A stretch of 64,000 bases of DNA, taken from positions 22,253 to 86,252 of the forward strand of contig CAIQPS010000030.1 of the NCBI GenBank assembly GCA_903873715.1, in the 5' to 3' direction. Both the position numbers and the translations under genes were made by a program. How positions within the stretch are numbered: the stretch's first letter is position 1; the number at the start of each line of letters is the position of its first letter. Below, piece by piece: positions 24,708-34,764 of this stretch. This stretch comes from an uncultured Actinomycetes bacterium (lineage in GTDB: Bacteria > Actinomycetota > Thermoleophilia > RBG-16-64-13). Below the pieces are notes generated by a model. The model saw only the letters and a list, made by a program, of their open reading frames with translations, ran no database searches and had not been told where the DNA came from.

Positions 24708-25493
24708 ATGGCCATCGTCCACATCCGCTTCTACGCCGAACTGGGCGATCTTCTTCCGCCCGAGCAGCGCTTCCGCGATGTCGAGCGGACACTCTTTCGC
24801 GGGCAGACCGTCAAGGACCTCGTCGAATCGATGGGGGTGCCACATACCGAGGTCGACCTCATCCTCGTGAACGGTGAGCCGGTGCGGTTCACCCACCGCC
24901 TCCAGGACGGCGACCGGATCAGCGTCTACCCGGTGTTCGAGGGCTTGGACATCGCGCCCGCGTCGCTGCTGCGGCCCAGGCCGCTGCGCGTCACCCGGTT
25001 CGTGGCCGACGTCCATCTCGGCCGTCTGGCGCGCCATCTGCGCCTTCTGGGCTTCGACACGTCGTACCGGACCGACTGGACCGACCAGGCGTTGGCGGAC
25101 GTCGCGATGGGGGAGGGGCGCATCCTCCTCACCCGGGACCGGGGGCTGCTGAAGCGCAGCGCAGTGGACCACGGCTACCTGGTCCGGAGCGACGACCCAC
25201 CCGCCCAGTTGACCGAGGTGCTCGACCGGTTCGACCTGCGCGCGAGTCTGCGGCCCTTCACTCGCTGCCCCGCCTGCAACGGAGAGGTCGCGGCGGTCGC
25301 CAAAGAGGCCGTGATAGACCGCCTGCCCCCGCGAACCGCCCTCTACTACCACGAGTTCTGGCGGTGCGGCACCTGCGGCAGGCTGTACTGGAAAGGAGGG
25401 CACTTCCGGTCGCTCGAGAGGTTGGTGGCGTCCGCCGCAGGGGACCCGGAAGGACGGGAGACTCCCACCGCGCGGCAGGAGGACAGGAGCTGA
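24708..25493 (+). CDS. ThiS/MoaD-like domain fused to Mut7-C RNase-like domain and zinc ribbon
   Basis: Residues 1-80 form a ubiquitin-like ThiS/MoaD fold (VHIRFYAELGDLLPPEQRF through DGDRISVYPVFEG), without the C-terminal GG used for sulfur transfer. Residues about 95-180 are a Mut7-C domain, a PIN-like nuclease core with the acidic residues in FVADVHLGRLARHLRLLGFDT and LLTRDRGLLKR. Residues about 185-240 carry a zinc ribbon with two CxxC pairs (RCPACNG and RCGTCGR). This three-part design is widespread and predicted to act on RNA; no substrate is known. It ends 1 base from the convergent transporter gene. Confidence 0.85.
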   Translation: MAIVHIRFYAELGDLLPPEQRFRDVERTLFRGQTVKDLVESMGVPHTEVDLILVNGEPVRFTHRLQDGDRISVYPVFEGLDIAPASLLRPRPLRVTRFVADVHLGRLARHLRLLGFDTSYRTDWTDQALADVAMGEGRILLTRDRGLLKRSAVDHGYLVRSDDPPAQLTEVLDRFDLRASLRPFTRCPACNGEVAAVAKEAVIDRLPPRTALYYHEFWRCGTCGRLYWKGGHFRSLERLVASAAGDPEGRETPTARQEDRS

Positions 25494-25494
25494 C

Positions 25495-26835
25495 TCAGCG
25501 CTCTTCGTGCTCCGAAGCGGCCACCCCTGTGGGTGCCGGGATGGCCTGCTGGGTGCGGGAGTCCGGGCCGGCGCCGAGCCGCCACCTCATGAACAGCGGT
25601 GCCCCGATGAGGGCCAGGACCCCCATAGCGGCCATGCCTGCGGCGGTCGATCCGCTGCCGGTGGCCGCGCCGGCGAGAGGGGAGAGCAGGGCGCCCAGAC
25701 CCTGGGAGACGCGCTGCACCGCGCCGTAAAGGCCGAACGCGAGCGCCTGGTAGTCGGAGGGGAAGGTCTGCGCGTACGCCGCCCGGATTGTGGGGGTCAG
25801 CGCTCCCGACAGCAGGCCGTGCAGCGAGGCGCAGAGGACCACGAGGGGCAGTGTCCGCATCAGGCTGAAGACCAAGGCGTTCAACCCGAGGAGGACGAGG
25901 CCCACAATCACGATGTGCCGCGCCGTGCGCCTGTCCGGCCGCAGCACGGCGACGATCGTCGCTCCCACGGCAGACATCGGCACCACCACGGCGAAGACGG
26001 CCAGCAGCTTGAGGCCCTCGAAGCCGGTGATGTTCCTGATGTGGAGCGGCAGGTACAAGGTGAGGCCCATCACCGACGAGTTGAGAGCGAAGTATCCCGC
26101 CAGGAACCAGCCGGCCCGGTATTCGCTCGACGACTCCCTCCAGAGTTCGAACATGCGGTGATGCAGACGGCCAGTCGGGCGCTGGGGAACCGAGGTCTGC
26201 TGGCTCCAGAGTCTGGGCGCCAGGATCCCCGGTACGGAACAGGCGAGGAAGACGACGGCCGCCGGCAGCATGGCGTAGCCGCGGCCGGTCACTCCCGGGA
26301 CGAGCCGCCCAGAGACGACCAGTTCCATGATGCCCACACCAGCTGCTCCACCGAGGAAACTCAGGGCCATGCCGCGCGATGACAGGCTGACGATGTTGTC
26401 GCCCTCGGCAGCGTTGATCATCGACGCGTTGTAGATGAGGCTGGTGAGTTGGAAGGCGTAGTTGCCGAGCATGGCCACCACGATCAGCACGGCGAGATCG
26501 GAGCCTCCGGCGTGGGGGAGTAGACTGAGAGAGCCGAGCAGCAGCGTCGCCACCACCATCGCCAAGGTGAACCAGAGGCGCCGGGTGCGCCGTTCGTCCG
26601 CCCAGACCCCTATGTAGGGGCCGCTCAGGCCGATGGCCCAGGAGGAGACCGCCGAGGCCAGGCCGAAGACCCAGGCCTTGACCCCGAGATCGCTCACGAG
26701 CCAGACGGTCAGGTACAGCGGGATGGCGAACTCTATGGCCGTGTTGCCGAAGTCGTAGGAGTACCAGGCCCAGCGGGTGCGCCGGGCGGAGCCGTGTGGG
26801 CCCTCCGGGGTGGGGACTGGTAGGTCGGCAGCCAT
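25495..26835 (-). CDS. MFS transporter, Atg22/UMF1-like
   Basis: The 446-residue membrane protein has about twelve hydrophobic helices. It begins WAWYSYDFGNTAIEFAIPLYL, a version of the W-x-Y-D-F-(A/G)-N start typical of the Atg22/UMF1 branch of the major facilitator superfamily. A loop IGVWADERRTRRLW between helices 2 and 3 resembles the MFS signature. Members export amino acids or unknown metabolites. The gene is transcribed opposite to its neighbours, with its start facing a DUF6141-like gene, so the 53-base gap at 26836-26888 must hold one or two promoters. Confidence 0.83.
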   Translation of the reverse strand: MAADLPVPTPEGPHGSARRTRWAWYSYDFGNTAIEFAIPLYLTVWLVSDLGVKAWVFGLASAVSSWAIGLSGPYIGVWADERRTRRLWFTLAMVVATLLLGSLSLLPHAGGSDLAVLIVVAMLGNYAFQLTSLIYNASMINAAEGDNIVSLSSRGMALSFLGGAAGVGIMELVVSGRLVPGVTGRGYAMLPAAVVFLACSVPGILAPRLWSQQTSVPQRPTGRLHHRMFELWRESSSEYRAGWFLAGYFALNSSVMGLTLYLPLHIRNITGFEGLKLLAVFAVVVPMSAVGATIVAVLRPDRRTARHIVIVGLVLLGLNALVFSLMRTLPLVVLCASLHGLLSGALTPTIRAAYAQTFPSDYQALAFGLYGAVQRVSQGLGALLSPLAGAATGSGSTAAGMAAMGVLALIGAPLFMRWRLGAGPDSRTQQAIPAPTGVAASEHEER

Positions 26836-26888
26836 AGCCGGGCTAGTGTACTATCTGTCCTCCTCGAGGCCAGGAAGGAGTGCCGCAC

Positions 26889-27425
26889 ATGCAGGATCAG
26901 AGCGACAAAGGGGCGCAGCGCGCGATGCCCGTGCTCTTCCGCGAGGTCCAGCATTTCCGCATGTGGATGTTCTGGGTGCCCATCCTGATCATCACCGGAC
27001 TCGTCTGGTACGAGTTCTATCAGCAGATCATCAACGACAATCCTGCCGGCTCCCAGCCGCTCCCCGATTGGGCGGCCTGGGTCCTCACCATCGTCTTCGG
27101 CGTGGGCTTCCCGGTGTTCGGCTACGTGCTGCGCCTGATCACGGAGGTGCGGCCCGGGGAGGTCCGCGTCAGGCTCTACCCCTTCCGGGGCCCTACCATC
27201 GCAGTGAGGGACATCGTGGAGGCAGAGGTGCGGGAGTACTCCGGTCAGCGCGAGTATGGAGGCTGGGGCGTCCGCACCACGCCGAAGGCCGGTAAGGCCT
27301 ATACCGCATACGGCAGACAGGGGATGCAGATGTGGCTCGAGGGCGACGAGCGTGTGCTCATAGGGACACAGCGGCCTGAGGAGTTCGCGGAAGCGCTGCG
27401 GGCCGCGGGCGCGTTCGTACGCTGA
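26889..27425 (+). CDS. Hypothetical membrane-anchored protein (DUF6141-like)
   Basis: The 178-residue protein has two N-terminal membrane helices (roughly [18 protein letters not shown] and [20 protein letters not shown]), then a soluble beta-rich domain with [24 protein letters not shown], a [19 protein letters not shown] loop and a final [12 protein letters not shown] helix. This pattern resembles PH-like bacterial domains of the DUF6141 type. Function unknown. ATG at 26889 is chosen for the AAGGAG at about 26875-26880; it is followed 19 bases later by the carbamate kinase gene. Confidence 0.72.
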   Translation: MQDQSDKGAQRAMPVLFREVQHFRMWMFWVPILIITGLVWYEFYQQIINDNPAGSQPLPDWAAWVLTIVFGVGFPVFGYVLRLITEVRPGEVRVRLYPFRGPTIAVRDIVEAEVREYSGQREYGGWGVRTTPKAGKAYTAYGRQGMQMWLEGDERVLIGTQRPEEFAEALRAAGAFVR

Positions 27426-27444
27426 AGCGGGGGTCGGAGGTAGC

Positions 27445-28392
27445 GTGAGGATCGTCGTGGCACTCGGCGGTAACGCCCTTCTCAAGAGGGGAGAGGCGCT
27501 CACCGAGCACAACCAGCGGGAGAATGTCCGGGTCGCCGCCCGCGCGCTTGCGCCGCTGGCGCGGGACAATGCCCTGGTCATCACGCACGGCAATGGTCCC
27601 CAAGTGGGTCTGCTGGCCCTGGAGGCGGCCGCGGTCGCGGGAGTCCAGCCCTTCACGCTCGACGTCCTCAACGCCGAGTCCGAGGGCATGATCGGCTACA
27701 TGATCGAACAGGAACTGGGGAACGTCCTGCCTGAGGAAGTCCCCTTCGCCACCATCCTCACCCAGGTCGAGGTCGACCCCGCCGACCCGGCCTTCCAGAC
27801 CCCGACCAAACCCATCGGACCGGTCTACAGCCGCGAGGAGGCCGAAGCCCTCGCGCGGCAGCACGGTTGGACCGTCGGCCCCGATGGAGACAAGTGGCGC
27901 CGCCTGGTGGCCTCGCCCCGGCCGTTGCGGATCTTCGAGTTGCGGGTGGTCGACTGGCTCGTGGAACGTGGTGTGGTGGTCATCTGCACCGGCGGGGGAG
28001 GTATCCCCACGCGGCTCACGCCGGACGGGGTTCTGATGGGCGTCGAAGCGGTCATAGACAAGGATCACGCCGGCTCGCTGCTGGCCCGGTCTCTGGGCGC
28101 GGAGGTGTTCCTCATGCTCACCGACGCGACCGCGGTCTGGGCCGGCTGGGGCACCGAACGGGCCAGGGCCATCAGGAGGGCTTCCCCGGACGCGCTCGGG
28201 GAGTTCCAGTTCGCTTCCGGCTCCATGGGGCCGAAAGTGGAGGCGGCCTGCGAGTACGCCCGGGCCACCGGTGGCAGGGCGGGGATAGGCGCGCTGGAGG
28301 ATGCTGAAGCTATCGTCAGTGGCCGGGCGGGCACCCTGATCTCCACCGAGTTCGAGGGGATCGAGTACTGGCCGACACTCTTCGATCCGTGA
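27445..28392 (+). CDS. arcC: Carbamate kinase
   Basis: The 315-residue protein is an amino-acid-kinase-fold carbamate kinase. It has [14 protein letters not shown] at the N terminus, [36 protein letters not shown] and [12 protein letters not shown]. It makes ATP from carbamoyl phosphate and ADP, releasing ammonia and CO2, or the reverse. No arginine deiminase or ornithine transcarbamylase gene is adjacent, so it may serve other carbamoyl-phosphate-yielding catabolism, such as that of ureides. GGAGG precedes the GTG start by 4 bases; the stop overlaps the protease start. Confidence 0.93.
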   Translation: MRIVVALGGNALLKRGEALTEHNQRENVRVAARALAPLARDNALVITHGNGPQVGLLALEAAAVAGVQPFTLDVLNAESEGMIGYMIEQELGNVLPEEVPFATILTQVEVDPADPAFQTPTKPIGPVYSREEAEALARQHGWTVGPDGDKWRRLVASPRPLRIFELRVVDWLVERGVVVICTGGGGIPTRLTPDGVLMGVEAVIDKDHAGSLLARSLGAEVFLMLTDATAVWAGWGTERARAIRRASPDALGEFQFASGSMGPKVEAACEYARATGGRAGIGALEDAEAIVSGRAGTLISTEFEGIEYWPTLFDP

Positions 28393-29648
28393 TGACGGTC
28401 AACGGGTACTTCCTGATAGCCCTGGTCGGTCTGCTCGCGACCGAGGGGATCGACTGGGCTGCGCGGCTCCTCAATGTTCGGGCCCTCCAGCCGGAGTTAC
28501 CGTCCGACTTCGCCGATGTGTACGACGCCGAGGCCTACCGCCGCTCTCAGGACTACACCCGGGCCAACACGCGCTTCGGTCTCATCGAGAGCGCGTTCGA
28601 CCTGGCCGTGCTGTTGGCGTTCTGGCTGGCCGGAGGCTTCGGCTGGCTGGACGGGGTGGTCCGCGGGTGGCAACTGAACCCTGTCTGGGCGGGCATCGTC
28701 TTCTTCGTCATCCTGATGGCGGCCCGGGGCGTGCTCGCGATTCCGTTCAACGCCTACGCGGTGTTCGTCATAGAGGAGCGGTTCGGCTTCAACCGCACCA
28801 CGGTGTCCACCTTCGTGCTCGACATGCTGAAGGGCGTCCTGGTGGGCGCCATCATAGGGCTGCCCCTCATGGCCGGGTTCCTGGCTTTGTTCGCGTACGC
28901 GGGCGGTCTGGCCTGGGTCTACGCCTGGGTGGTTGTGGTGGCGTTCTCGTTCCTCATGCAGATCATTGCTCCGGCAGTGATCATGCCGTTGTTCAACAAG
29001 TTCACCCCGCTCCCCGAAGGTGAACTCAGGGACTCCGTCCTTTCGTATGCCGAGCGCATCCACTTCCCGCTGGAGGGGGTGTTCACCCTGGACGCCTCCC
29101 GACGGTCCAGCAAGGGCAACGCCTTCTTCACCGGCTTCGGGAGACACAAACGGATCGCGCTGTTCGACACCCTGGTCGAGCGCAGCCCCGTGGAGGAGTT
29201 GGTGGCCGTACTGGCCCACGAGGTAGGGCATTACAAGAAGCGCCACATCCTCATAGGGACCATCGCGTCGGCGTTGGAGACGGCGCTCTTCCTGGGCCTG
29301 TTCTCGCTGTTCCTGGACCAGGCCGCCCTGTTTCGGGCCTTCGGGGTCGACAGCCCCGACATCTGGACGGGGGTGGTGTTCGTCGCGATACTGCTCACGC
29401 CGGTCCAGACCGTCCTGTCCGTCGCCGGGGCCGCCCTGTCCCGCCGGCAGGAGCGCGAGGCCGACCGGTTCGCCCTCGACACCACCGGGCGGGCCGACCT
29501 GCTCGTCTCCGGCCTGAAGCGCCTCTCCAAGGACAACCTCAGCAATCTCACACCGCATCCGTTCTACGTGTTCATGAACTACTCCCACCCGCCCACGTTG
29601 GAGAGGGTCAAGGCCCTCGATGCTGCCGCGCAGCGGTCGCGAGCCTGA
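28389..29648 (+). CDS. M48-family membrane metalloprotease (Ste24/CAAX prenyl protease-like)
   Basis: The 419-residue protein has the Ste24 layout: several N-terminal helices, the [16 protein letters not shown] loop, then the zinc motif [13 protein letters not shown] and the more distal glutamate in [28 protein letters not shown] is also a family hallmark. It cleaves peptides near the membrane, probably for protein quality control. The GTG at 28389 overlaps the carbamate kinase stop (GTGA); the adjacent ATG at 28392 is equally possible. Confidence 0.92.
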   Translation: MMTVNGYFLIALVGLLATEGIDWAARLLNVRALQPELPSDFADVYDAEAYRRSQDYTRANTRFGLIESAFDLAVLLAFWLAGGFGWLDGVVRGWQLNPVWAGIVFFVILMAARGVLAIPFNAYAVFVIEERFGFNRTTVSTFVLDMLKGVLVGAIIGLPLMAGFLALFAYAGGLAWVYAWVVVVAFSFLMQIIAPAVIMPLFNKFTPLPEGELRDSVLSYAERIHFPLEGVFTLDASRRSSKGNAFFTGFGRHKRIALFDTLVERSPVEELVAVLAHEVGHYKKRHILIGTIASALETALFLGLFSLFLDQAALFRAFGVDSPDIWTGVVFVAILLTPVQTVLSVAGAALSRRQEREADRFALDTTGRADLLVSGLKRLSKDNLSNLTPHPFYVFMNYSHPPTLERVKALDAAAQRSRA

Positions 29649-29679
29649 CCGCCGCCTGCGCCGCTGCGCCGTTAGCCCC

Positions 29680-30651
29680 ATGGGCCAGCCGCGGTATTCG
29701 TCCGGCCTTCTCAGGATCGGCCTGGCGGGCGTGGTGTGGGGCTCGATCCCGCTCCTCATACGGATGGTGCACGTGTCTCCGTTCGTGCTCGTCTTCTGGC
29801 GGGTCGTTTTCGGAGGGGCCGCCGCCCTGGCGTACCTGCTGATCACCGGCAGGCTGGGTGCTCTGCGGCGGCTGACCCGGCGGGACGTCTTGGCGTTGAT
29901 CGCGGTGGGAGCGCTGCTCGCGGGGAACTGGGTGCTCTTTCTCGGGGCTCTGGCGATGACCCGCGTGGCGGTAGCCGAGTTGCTCGGCTACACGGGCCCT
30001 GTCTTCGTGGTCGCGCTGGCTCCGCTCGTCAGCCGCGAGGCGTTCGACCGGCGCATAGTCGTGCCGCTCGTCCTCGCCCTCGGAGGCACTGTGGTCATCC
30101 TGGGGATGAACGGCCTGACCTTGGGCGGAGGCAAGAGCCTTCTGGGGGCCGTGATGGCGTTCTGCTCGGCCATAACCTACGCGGGGCTGATGCTGACCGG
30201 GAAGAAGCTCATCCACAGCCTGGAAGCGCCGGTCATAGTGTTCGGGGAATACGTCGTGGCGGCGGTCCTGCTGCTGCTGGCCGCGCTGCTTCTGCGGGGT
30301 CCGGTGGGGGGTCAGGAATGGGGCGCCCTGGCCACCCTCGGCCTGGTCCACACGATGCTCGCCACGGTCATCTTCTTCTCGGGCCTCAAACACGTCCGCA
30401 CCGACCACGCCGCGGTGTTCATGTATGCGGAACCCGTGACCGCGGTCGTCTTCGCGGCGGTCTTCCTGTCGGAGCCGGTCGGGTGGGCGACAGCGGCCGG
30501 AGGGGCGGCCGTCGTGGCTGCCGGTGTGCTCGTCGCCCGGATGACGTCGCCTTCGGCTCCGGCGGGCAGCCTGGAAGTCCCGGCCGCGTTAGAATCTGAC
30601 GGTCAACACAGCTCGACCGGCCGCGCAGACGGGCCGCAGCAGGAGGGATAG
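29680..30651 (+). CDS. EamA/DMT-superfamily transporter
   Basis: The 323-residue protein has about ten helices in two EamA repeats, for example GLLRIGLAGVVWGSIPLLI at the start and MYAEPVTAVVFAAVFLSEPV in the second repeat, a typical DMT feature. Such transporters usually export amino acids or metabolites. The ATG at 29680 is preferred because an upstream in-frame start at 29620 would overlap the protease gene and add a charged, non-membrane stretch. The formyltransferase-like gene begins at the next base after its stop. Confidence 0.85.
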   Translation: MGQPRYSSGLLRIGLAGVVWGSIPLLIRMVHVSPFVLVFWRVVFGGAAALAYLLITGRLGALRRLTRRDVLALIAVGALLAGNWVLFLGALAMTRVAVAELLGYTGPVFVVALAPLVSREAFDRRIVVPLVLALGGTVVILGMNGLTLGGGKSLLGAVMAFCSAITYAGLMLTGKKLIHSLEAPVIVFGEYVVAAVLLLLAALLLRGPVGGQEWGALATLGLVHTMLATVIFFSGLKHVRTDHAAVFMYAEPVTAVVFAAVFLSEPVGWATAAGGAAVVAAGVLVARMTSPSAPAGSLEVPAALESDGQHSSTGRADGPQQEG

Positions 30652-31557
30652 ATGAAGATCGCGCTCATCGGCCAGGCGGCCTTCGGGGAAAAGGTGCTCA
30701 AGGCGCTGGCCGAGGCCGGTGAAGAAGTGGCCGTGGTCTACATGCCCCCGGACGGCGGTAAACCGAACTCCTTCCGGGAAGCGGCGGAGACGCTCGGCAT
30801 CCCCGTGCGCCAGCACGCCCGCATGCGCGATCCCGAGGTGTTCGAGGAGTACAAGACCTTCGGTGCGGACCTCAACGTCATGGCCTTCGTCACCGATATC
30901 GTGCCACTCAGCATCCTCAACCACCCCCCGAAGGGGACGATCCAGTACCATCCCTCGCTCCTGCCCCGCCACCGCGGCGCCAGCGCCATCAACTGGGCGG
31001 TCATCAACGGCGAGCCGAAGACCGGCCTGACCATCTTCTGGCCGGACGAGGGCCTGGACACCGGCCCCATCCTGCTCCAGAAAGAAGTCACCATCGAGCC
31101 CGACGACACCATCGGCTCCGTCTACTTCAACAAGCTCTTCGATCTCGGCGTCGCTGCCATGCTCGAGTCGGTGCAGATGGTCAAAGCGGCCACCGCGCCC
31201 AAGATCGTCCAGGACCTCGGTCAGGGCGAGTACGAGCCAGTGTGCAAGCGGATGGTGATCGACTGGAGCTATCCCATCGGCGTCGTCTACAACGTCATCC
31301 GCGGGTGCAACCCCTCGCCCGGCGCCGTCACCGGCTTCAACGGGCAGGAGTTCAAGATCTTCGACTGCGAGCGCCGGCCCGAGAGTGGGGCTCAGGCCCC
31401 GGGCACCATCCTGGAGGTCACCGCCGAGGGCTTCCTCGTCTTGGGTTGCGGCGGCAGTATCTTCGTAAAGCGCGTCCAGCCGGCCGGCTCCGGCAAGGTG
31501 GCGGCTGCGGAGTTCGCAGCGAATGTCGGTCTCGCGGCGGGCGTCCGTCTGGGCTGA
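30652..31557 (+). CDS. Formyltransferase-fold protein like the 10-formyl-THF hydrolase domain of ALDH1L
   Basis: The 301-residue protein has an N-terminal Rossmann-like formyltransferase domain with IQYHPSLLPRHRGASAINW and FWPDEGLDTGPILLQKE, then a C-terminal barrel of the Fmt type. The catalytic pair H100 and D136 is spaced as in the hydrolase domain of 10-formyltetrahydrofolate dehydrogenase (ALDH1L), to which the motif wording is closer than to methionyl-tRNA formyltransferase: QYHPS replaces the N-x-H of Fmt. The expected reaction is release of formate, or formyl transfer, from 10-formyl-THF. It stands alone without the acyl-carrier and aldehyde dehydrogenase domains. The start directly abuts the EamA stop. 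Confidence 0.82.
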   Translation: MKIALIGQAAFGEKVLKALAEAGEEVAVVYMPPDGGKPNSFREAAETLGIPVRQHARMRDPEVFEEYKTFGADLNVMAFVTDIVPLSILNHPPKGTIQYHPSLLPRHRGASAINWAVINGEPKTGLTIFWPDEGLDTGPILLQKEVTIEPDDTIGSVYFNKLFDLGVAAMLESVQMVKAATAPKIVQDLGQGEYEPVCKRMVIDWSYPIGVVYNVIRGCNPSPGAVTGFNGQEFKIFDCERRPESGAQAPGTILEVTAEGFLVLGCGGSIFVKRVQPAGSGKVAAAEFAANVGLAAGVRLG

Positions 31558-31620
31558 GACAACCGCCCTGGAGGCTCCGCGCCGAGTGCTCGCTAAAAAG
31601 TGCGGGAGCACCTATGATGC

Positions 31621-34600
31621 GTGCAGAAGTCGGTGGAGGCGACTCCCGGAGCTAGGACGACCATGACGATCGCCGACCAGAGCTGGTCTACCGTTATCGA
31701 CCATCTGAGAGAGGGTGTGGTCGTCTGCGGGCCCGATGCCAGGGTCGTGACGGCCAACCAGGCCGCCTGCCACTTCCTCGGCAAGGACCGGAGCGAACTG
31801 GTGGGTGCGGCAGCCCGGGAGGTCGATTGGGGCATCAGCCCGCGTGCCGAAGACCCCGATGACGAAGGCGGCCCCGGACCCGACGGGCCGGTGGGGCGCG
31901 CCATCTCACAGCGCGCGACTCTCCGTGACATCCCTGTCGAAGGGGCGTGGTCCGGCGGGGCGCAGGCCGGCAGAGGCTTGCTGAGCGTGTTCCCGGAGGC
32001 GGGCCCGGATGGCCGACTCGAGCGGGTGGTGGTGAGCATCGCCCCGGTCCACGACAGCGCCGCGCCTTCCGCGGGGCTACACACCGACGAACGAGGGCTC
32101 GCCGCCGTCTTCGTCTCCAGCCCGGTGGGCGTGTTCGCCATGCGGGTAGCCGACGACGTGCTGATCGATGCCAACGATGCCCTCTGCGAGATCCTCGGTC
32201 TGAGTCGTTCGGAGGTGGTGGGCCGCAGTGTGCGCGACCTCGTGCTGTGGGGCTCCGGTGAGGGGGGAGGCGGTCTTCTGCAGCGCTTGGGCGCGCAGGG
32301 CCGGATCAAGAACCTCGAAGTCGAGTTCGGGCCGGCGAACGGGGCGCGTGGGGTGGGCCTCATCTCCCTGGAACTGGTCGACGTGGCCGGAGAACTGTGC
32401 GTCCTCGGCTTCATGATCGACATCACCGACCGGAAGGTGGCCGAAGAGGCGCTGCGCGAGAGCGAGGAACGGTACAGGGTCATCGCCGACAACGTCTCGG
32501 ATGTGATCTGGCTGCTCGATCTCGCCGAGGATCGGTTCGTCTACGTGAGTCCGTCTGTGGAGCCGCTGCTGGGGTATACCGTGGAGGAGACCCTCCAGAT
32601 GTCGATGCAAGACACGGTGACGAGCGAGGACTGGGCCGGGCTCTCCAGCATCCTCCCCCCAAGGTTGGCAGCGTTCGCGGCGGGTGACGAGGCGGCGCGG
32701 TCGATGTCACGCGAGATAACCCAGAGACGTAAAGACGGGGCGTCAATACCCACCGAGGTCGTCACGACGTTCATCACCGATGGGAACGGGGCCGTCACCC
32801 ACATCCAGGGCGTCACTCGGGACATGAGCGCCCGCAAGCGGGCCGAAGAGGACCTGCGGTTCCGGGAAGCGATGCTGGAGGAGACAGGCCGCATAGCCAA
32901 AGTGGGTGGCTTCCGCTTGGACACGGTCACCGGGGAGGGCTTCTGGACCGACGAAGTGGCCCGCATCCACGACGTGGACCCGGCCGATCCCATCTCCCGC
33001 GACAAGGGCATCGACTGCTACGTGGGGGAATCGCGCGGCAAGATCGCGTCTGCGGTGAGGGATGCGGTGGAGAGCGCGAAGCCTTACGACCTGGAATTGG
33101 AGATCGAGACCGCTGCCGGCGTGCGCAAGTGGATCCGCACCCTTGGCCGCCCGGTGCTCGAGGATGGGCGGGTCGTGTCCATCCTTGGGTCGATGCAGGA
33201 CATATCCGACCAGCGCCGTGCCGCGCACGAGTTGGGGGAGAGCGAGACGCGGTTCCGGACGCTCATCGACAGCGCGCCCGACGGCGTCCTGGTGCATGTG
33301 CGGGATCGCATCGAGTTCGCGAACGAGGCGCTCTGCCGCATGGTGGGGGCCGCCTCGGACGACGAGTTGATCGGCAGGAGCATCTTCGAACTGGTCGCCT
33401 CCGAGCACTGGGAGGCGGTGCGCGAGAGGATGACGATGGTCGACGCAGGCTGGAACGCGCCGCCCATAGAACATGCCTACCTCCGTCTCGACGGCTCGCG
33501 GTTCCCTGTGGAGGCGACCGCGGTGTCGCTGGCAGGGAACGTTCCCGGCACCCATCTGGTGTTCGTGCGTGACATCTCCGACCGCAAGTACGCGGAGAGC
33601 GAGCGGGAGAACCTGCAACGGCAACTGCAGCACGCCCAGAAGATCGAATCCGTAGGGCAGCTGGCGGGCGGGGTGGCGCACGACTTCAACAACATCCTGA
33701 TGGTCCAGAAGGGCTACTGCGAGCTGATGAGAGCCGGTCTCCGGCAGGGGGACCCGCTGCTCCAGGACGTGGCTCAGATCGAGGCCTGCACGGAGCGGGC
33801 CACGGCTCTCACCAGGCAATTGCTGGCGTTCAGCCGCAAGCAGACCCTGCAGCCCCGGATGATCGACGCCAACAGTCTGATCGCCAATCTCAGCGGCATG
33901 CTCCGCAGGCTCATCGGCGAGGACATCGAGCTGCATACCGCGCCCGCGCCCGCCCCGGCGCTGCTCAAGGGCGACCCGGGGCAACTGGAGCAGGTGCTCG
34001 TCAACCTCGCGGTGAACGCGCGCGACGCCATGCGAGCGGGCGGGGCCCTGACCATCTCGGTCACGCACACCCGGCTGGACTCCGCGCCCGGCGACGCAGA
34101 CGACGCCTTCGTCCCCGGCCGGTACGTCGTCATCGCGGTGAGCGACACGGGGGGCGGCATGGACGCCAAGACCATGGCCCGCGTATTCGAGCCGTTCTTC
34201 ACCACCAAGCCGGAAGGGAAGGGCACCGGGCTGGGGTTGGCCATGGTCCACGGCATCATCCACCAATCGGGTGGAGACATATCGGTGTCCAGCGAGGTGG
34301 ACCGGGGTACGACCGTCACCCTCTACCTGCCGGCCACCGACGAGGAGCCCGCCGCCCAGCCAGCGGCACAGGGTGCGGTCGAGCGCGGCTTCGGGCAGTT
34401 CGTACTCGTGGTGGAGGACGAGCGCCCGCTTCGGCGGCTGGCCGTCACCATGCTGGAGAAGCTCGGCTACCGCGCGGTCGCCGCTGAGAACGGCGGGTCG
34501 GCGCTCATGATGGTCGAAGACGAGGGGCTGCGCCCGGACCTGGTCCTCACCGACGTGATCATGCCCGGCATGCGCGGAGGCCTGTTGGTCAAGCGCCTGC

Positions 34601-34764
34601 GCAAGACGATCCCCGGCCTGCGGGTGGTGTACATGTCGGGCTATACGGATGATGCCCTCAAAGAGGACGACGTACTGGAAGCGGGGCACTTCCTCCAGAA
34701 GCCGTTCTCCCTGGCAGGCCTGTCGGCGGCGGTGAGGGCCGCCCTCGAAGACCGCCAGACTTGA
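31621..34764 (+). CDS. Multi-PAS hybrid sensor histidine kinase with receiver domain
   Basis: The 1047-residue protein has no membrane helix. Five PAS-type sensor segments occur at about 17-80, 157-270, 282-400, 417-530 and 540-660. A HisKA domain follows with H687 in GGVAHDFNNILM. The HATPase domain has VNLAVNARDAMR, SDTGGGMD and GTGLGLAMVHGI. A C-terminal receiver has the phospho-acceptor D978 in LVLTDVIMPGMRGG. This resembles CckA-like hybrid kinases. Signals are probably cytosolic (redox, gas or small ligands); no cofactor site is certain. The ATG at 31663 is an alternative start, because a TATGAT hexamer at 31614 would put transcription onset past the GTG at 31621. No partner regulator is adjacent. 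Confidence 0.9.
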   Translation: MQKSVEATPGARTTMTIADQSWSTVIDHLREGVVVCGPDARVVTANQAACHFLGKDRSELVGAAAREVDWGISPRAEDPDDEGGPGPDGPVGRAISQRATLRDIPVEGAWSGGAQAGRGLLSVFPEAGPDGRLERVVVSIAPVHDSAAPSAGLHTDERGLAAVFVSSPVGVFAMRVADDVLIDANDALCEILGLSRSEVVGRSVRDLVLWGSGEGGGGLLQRLGAQGRIKNLEVEFGPANGARGVGLISLELVDVAGELCVLGFMIDITDRKVAEEALRESEERYRVIADNVSDVIWLLDLAEDRFVYVSPSVEPLLGYTVEETLQMSMQDTVTSEDWAGLSSILPPRLAAFAAGDEAARSMSREITQRRKDGASIPTEVVTTFITDGNGAVTHIQGVTRDMSARKRAEEDLRFREAMLEETGRIAKVGGFRLDTVTGEGFWTDEVARIHDVDPADPISRDKGIDCYVGESRGKIASAVRDAVESAKPYDLELEIETAAGVRKWIRTLGRPVLEDGRVVSILGSMQDISDQRRAAHELGESETRFRTLIDSAPDGVLVHVRDRIEFANEALCRMVGAASDDELIGRSIFELVASEHWEAVRERMTMVDAGWNAPPIEHAYLRLDGSRFPVEATAVSLAGNVPGTHLVFVRDISDRKYAESERENLQRQLQHAQKIESVGQLAGGVAHDFNNILMVQKGYCELMRAGLRQGDPLLQDVAQIEACTERATALTRQLLAFSRKQTLQPRMIDANSLIANLSGMLRRLIGEDIELHTAPAPAPALLKGDPGQLEQVLVNLAVNARDAMRAGGALTISVTHTRLDSAPGDADDAFVPGRYVVIAVSDTGGGMDAKTMARVFEPFFTTKPEGKGTGLGLAMVHGIIHQSGGDISVSSEVDRGTTVTLYLPATDEEPAAQPAAQGAVERGFGQFVLVVEDERPLRRLAVTMLEKLGYRAVAAENGGSALMMVEDEGLRPDLVLTDVIMPGMRGGLLVKRLRKTIPGLRVVYMSGYTDDALKEDDVLEAGHFLQKPFSLAGLSAAVRAALEDRQT

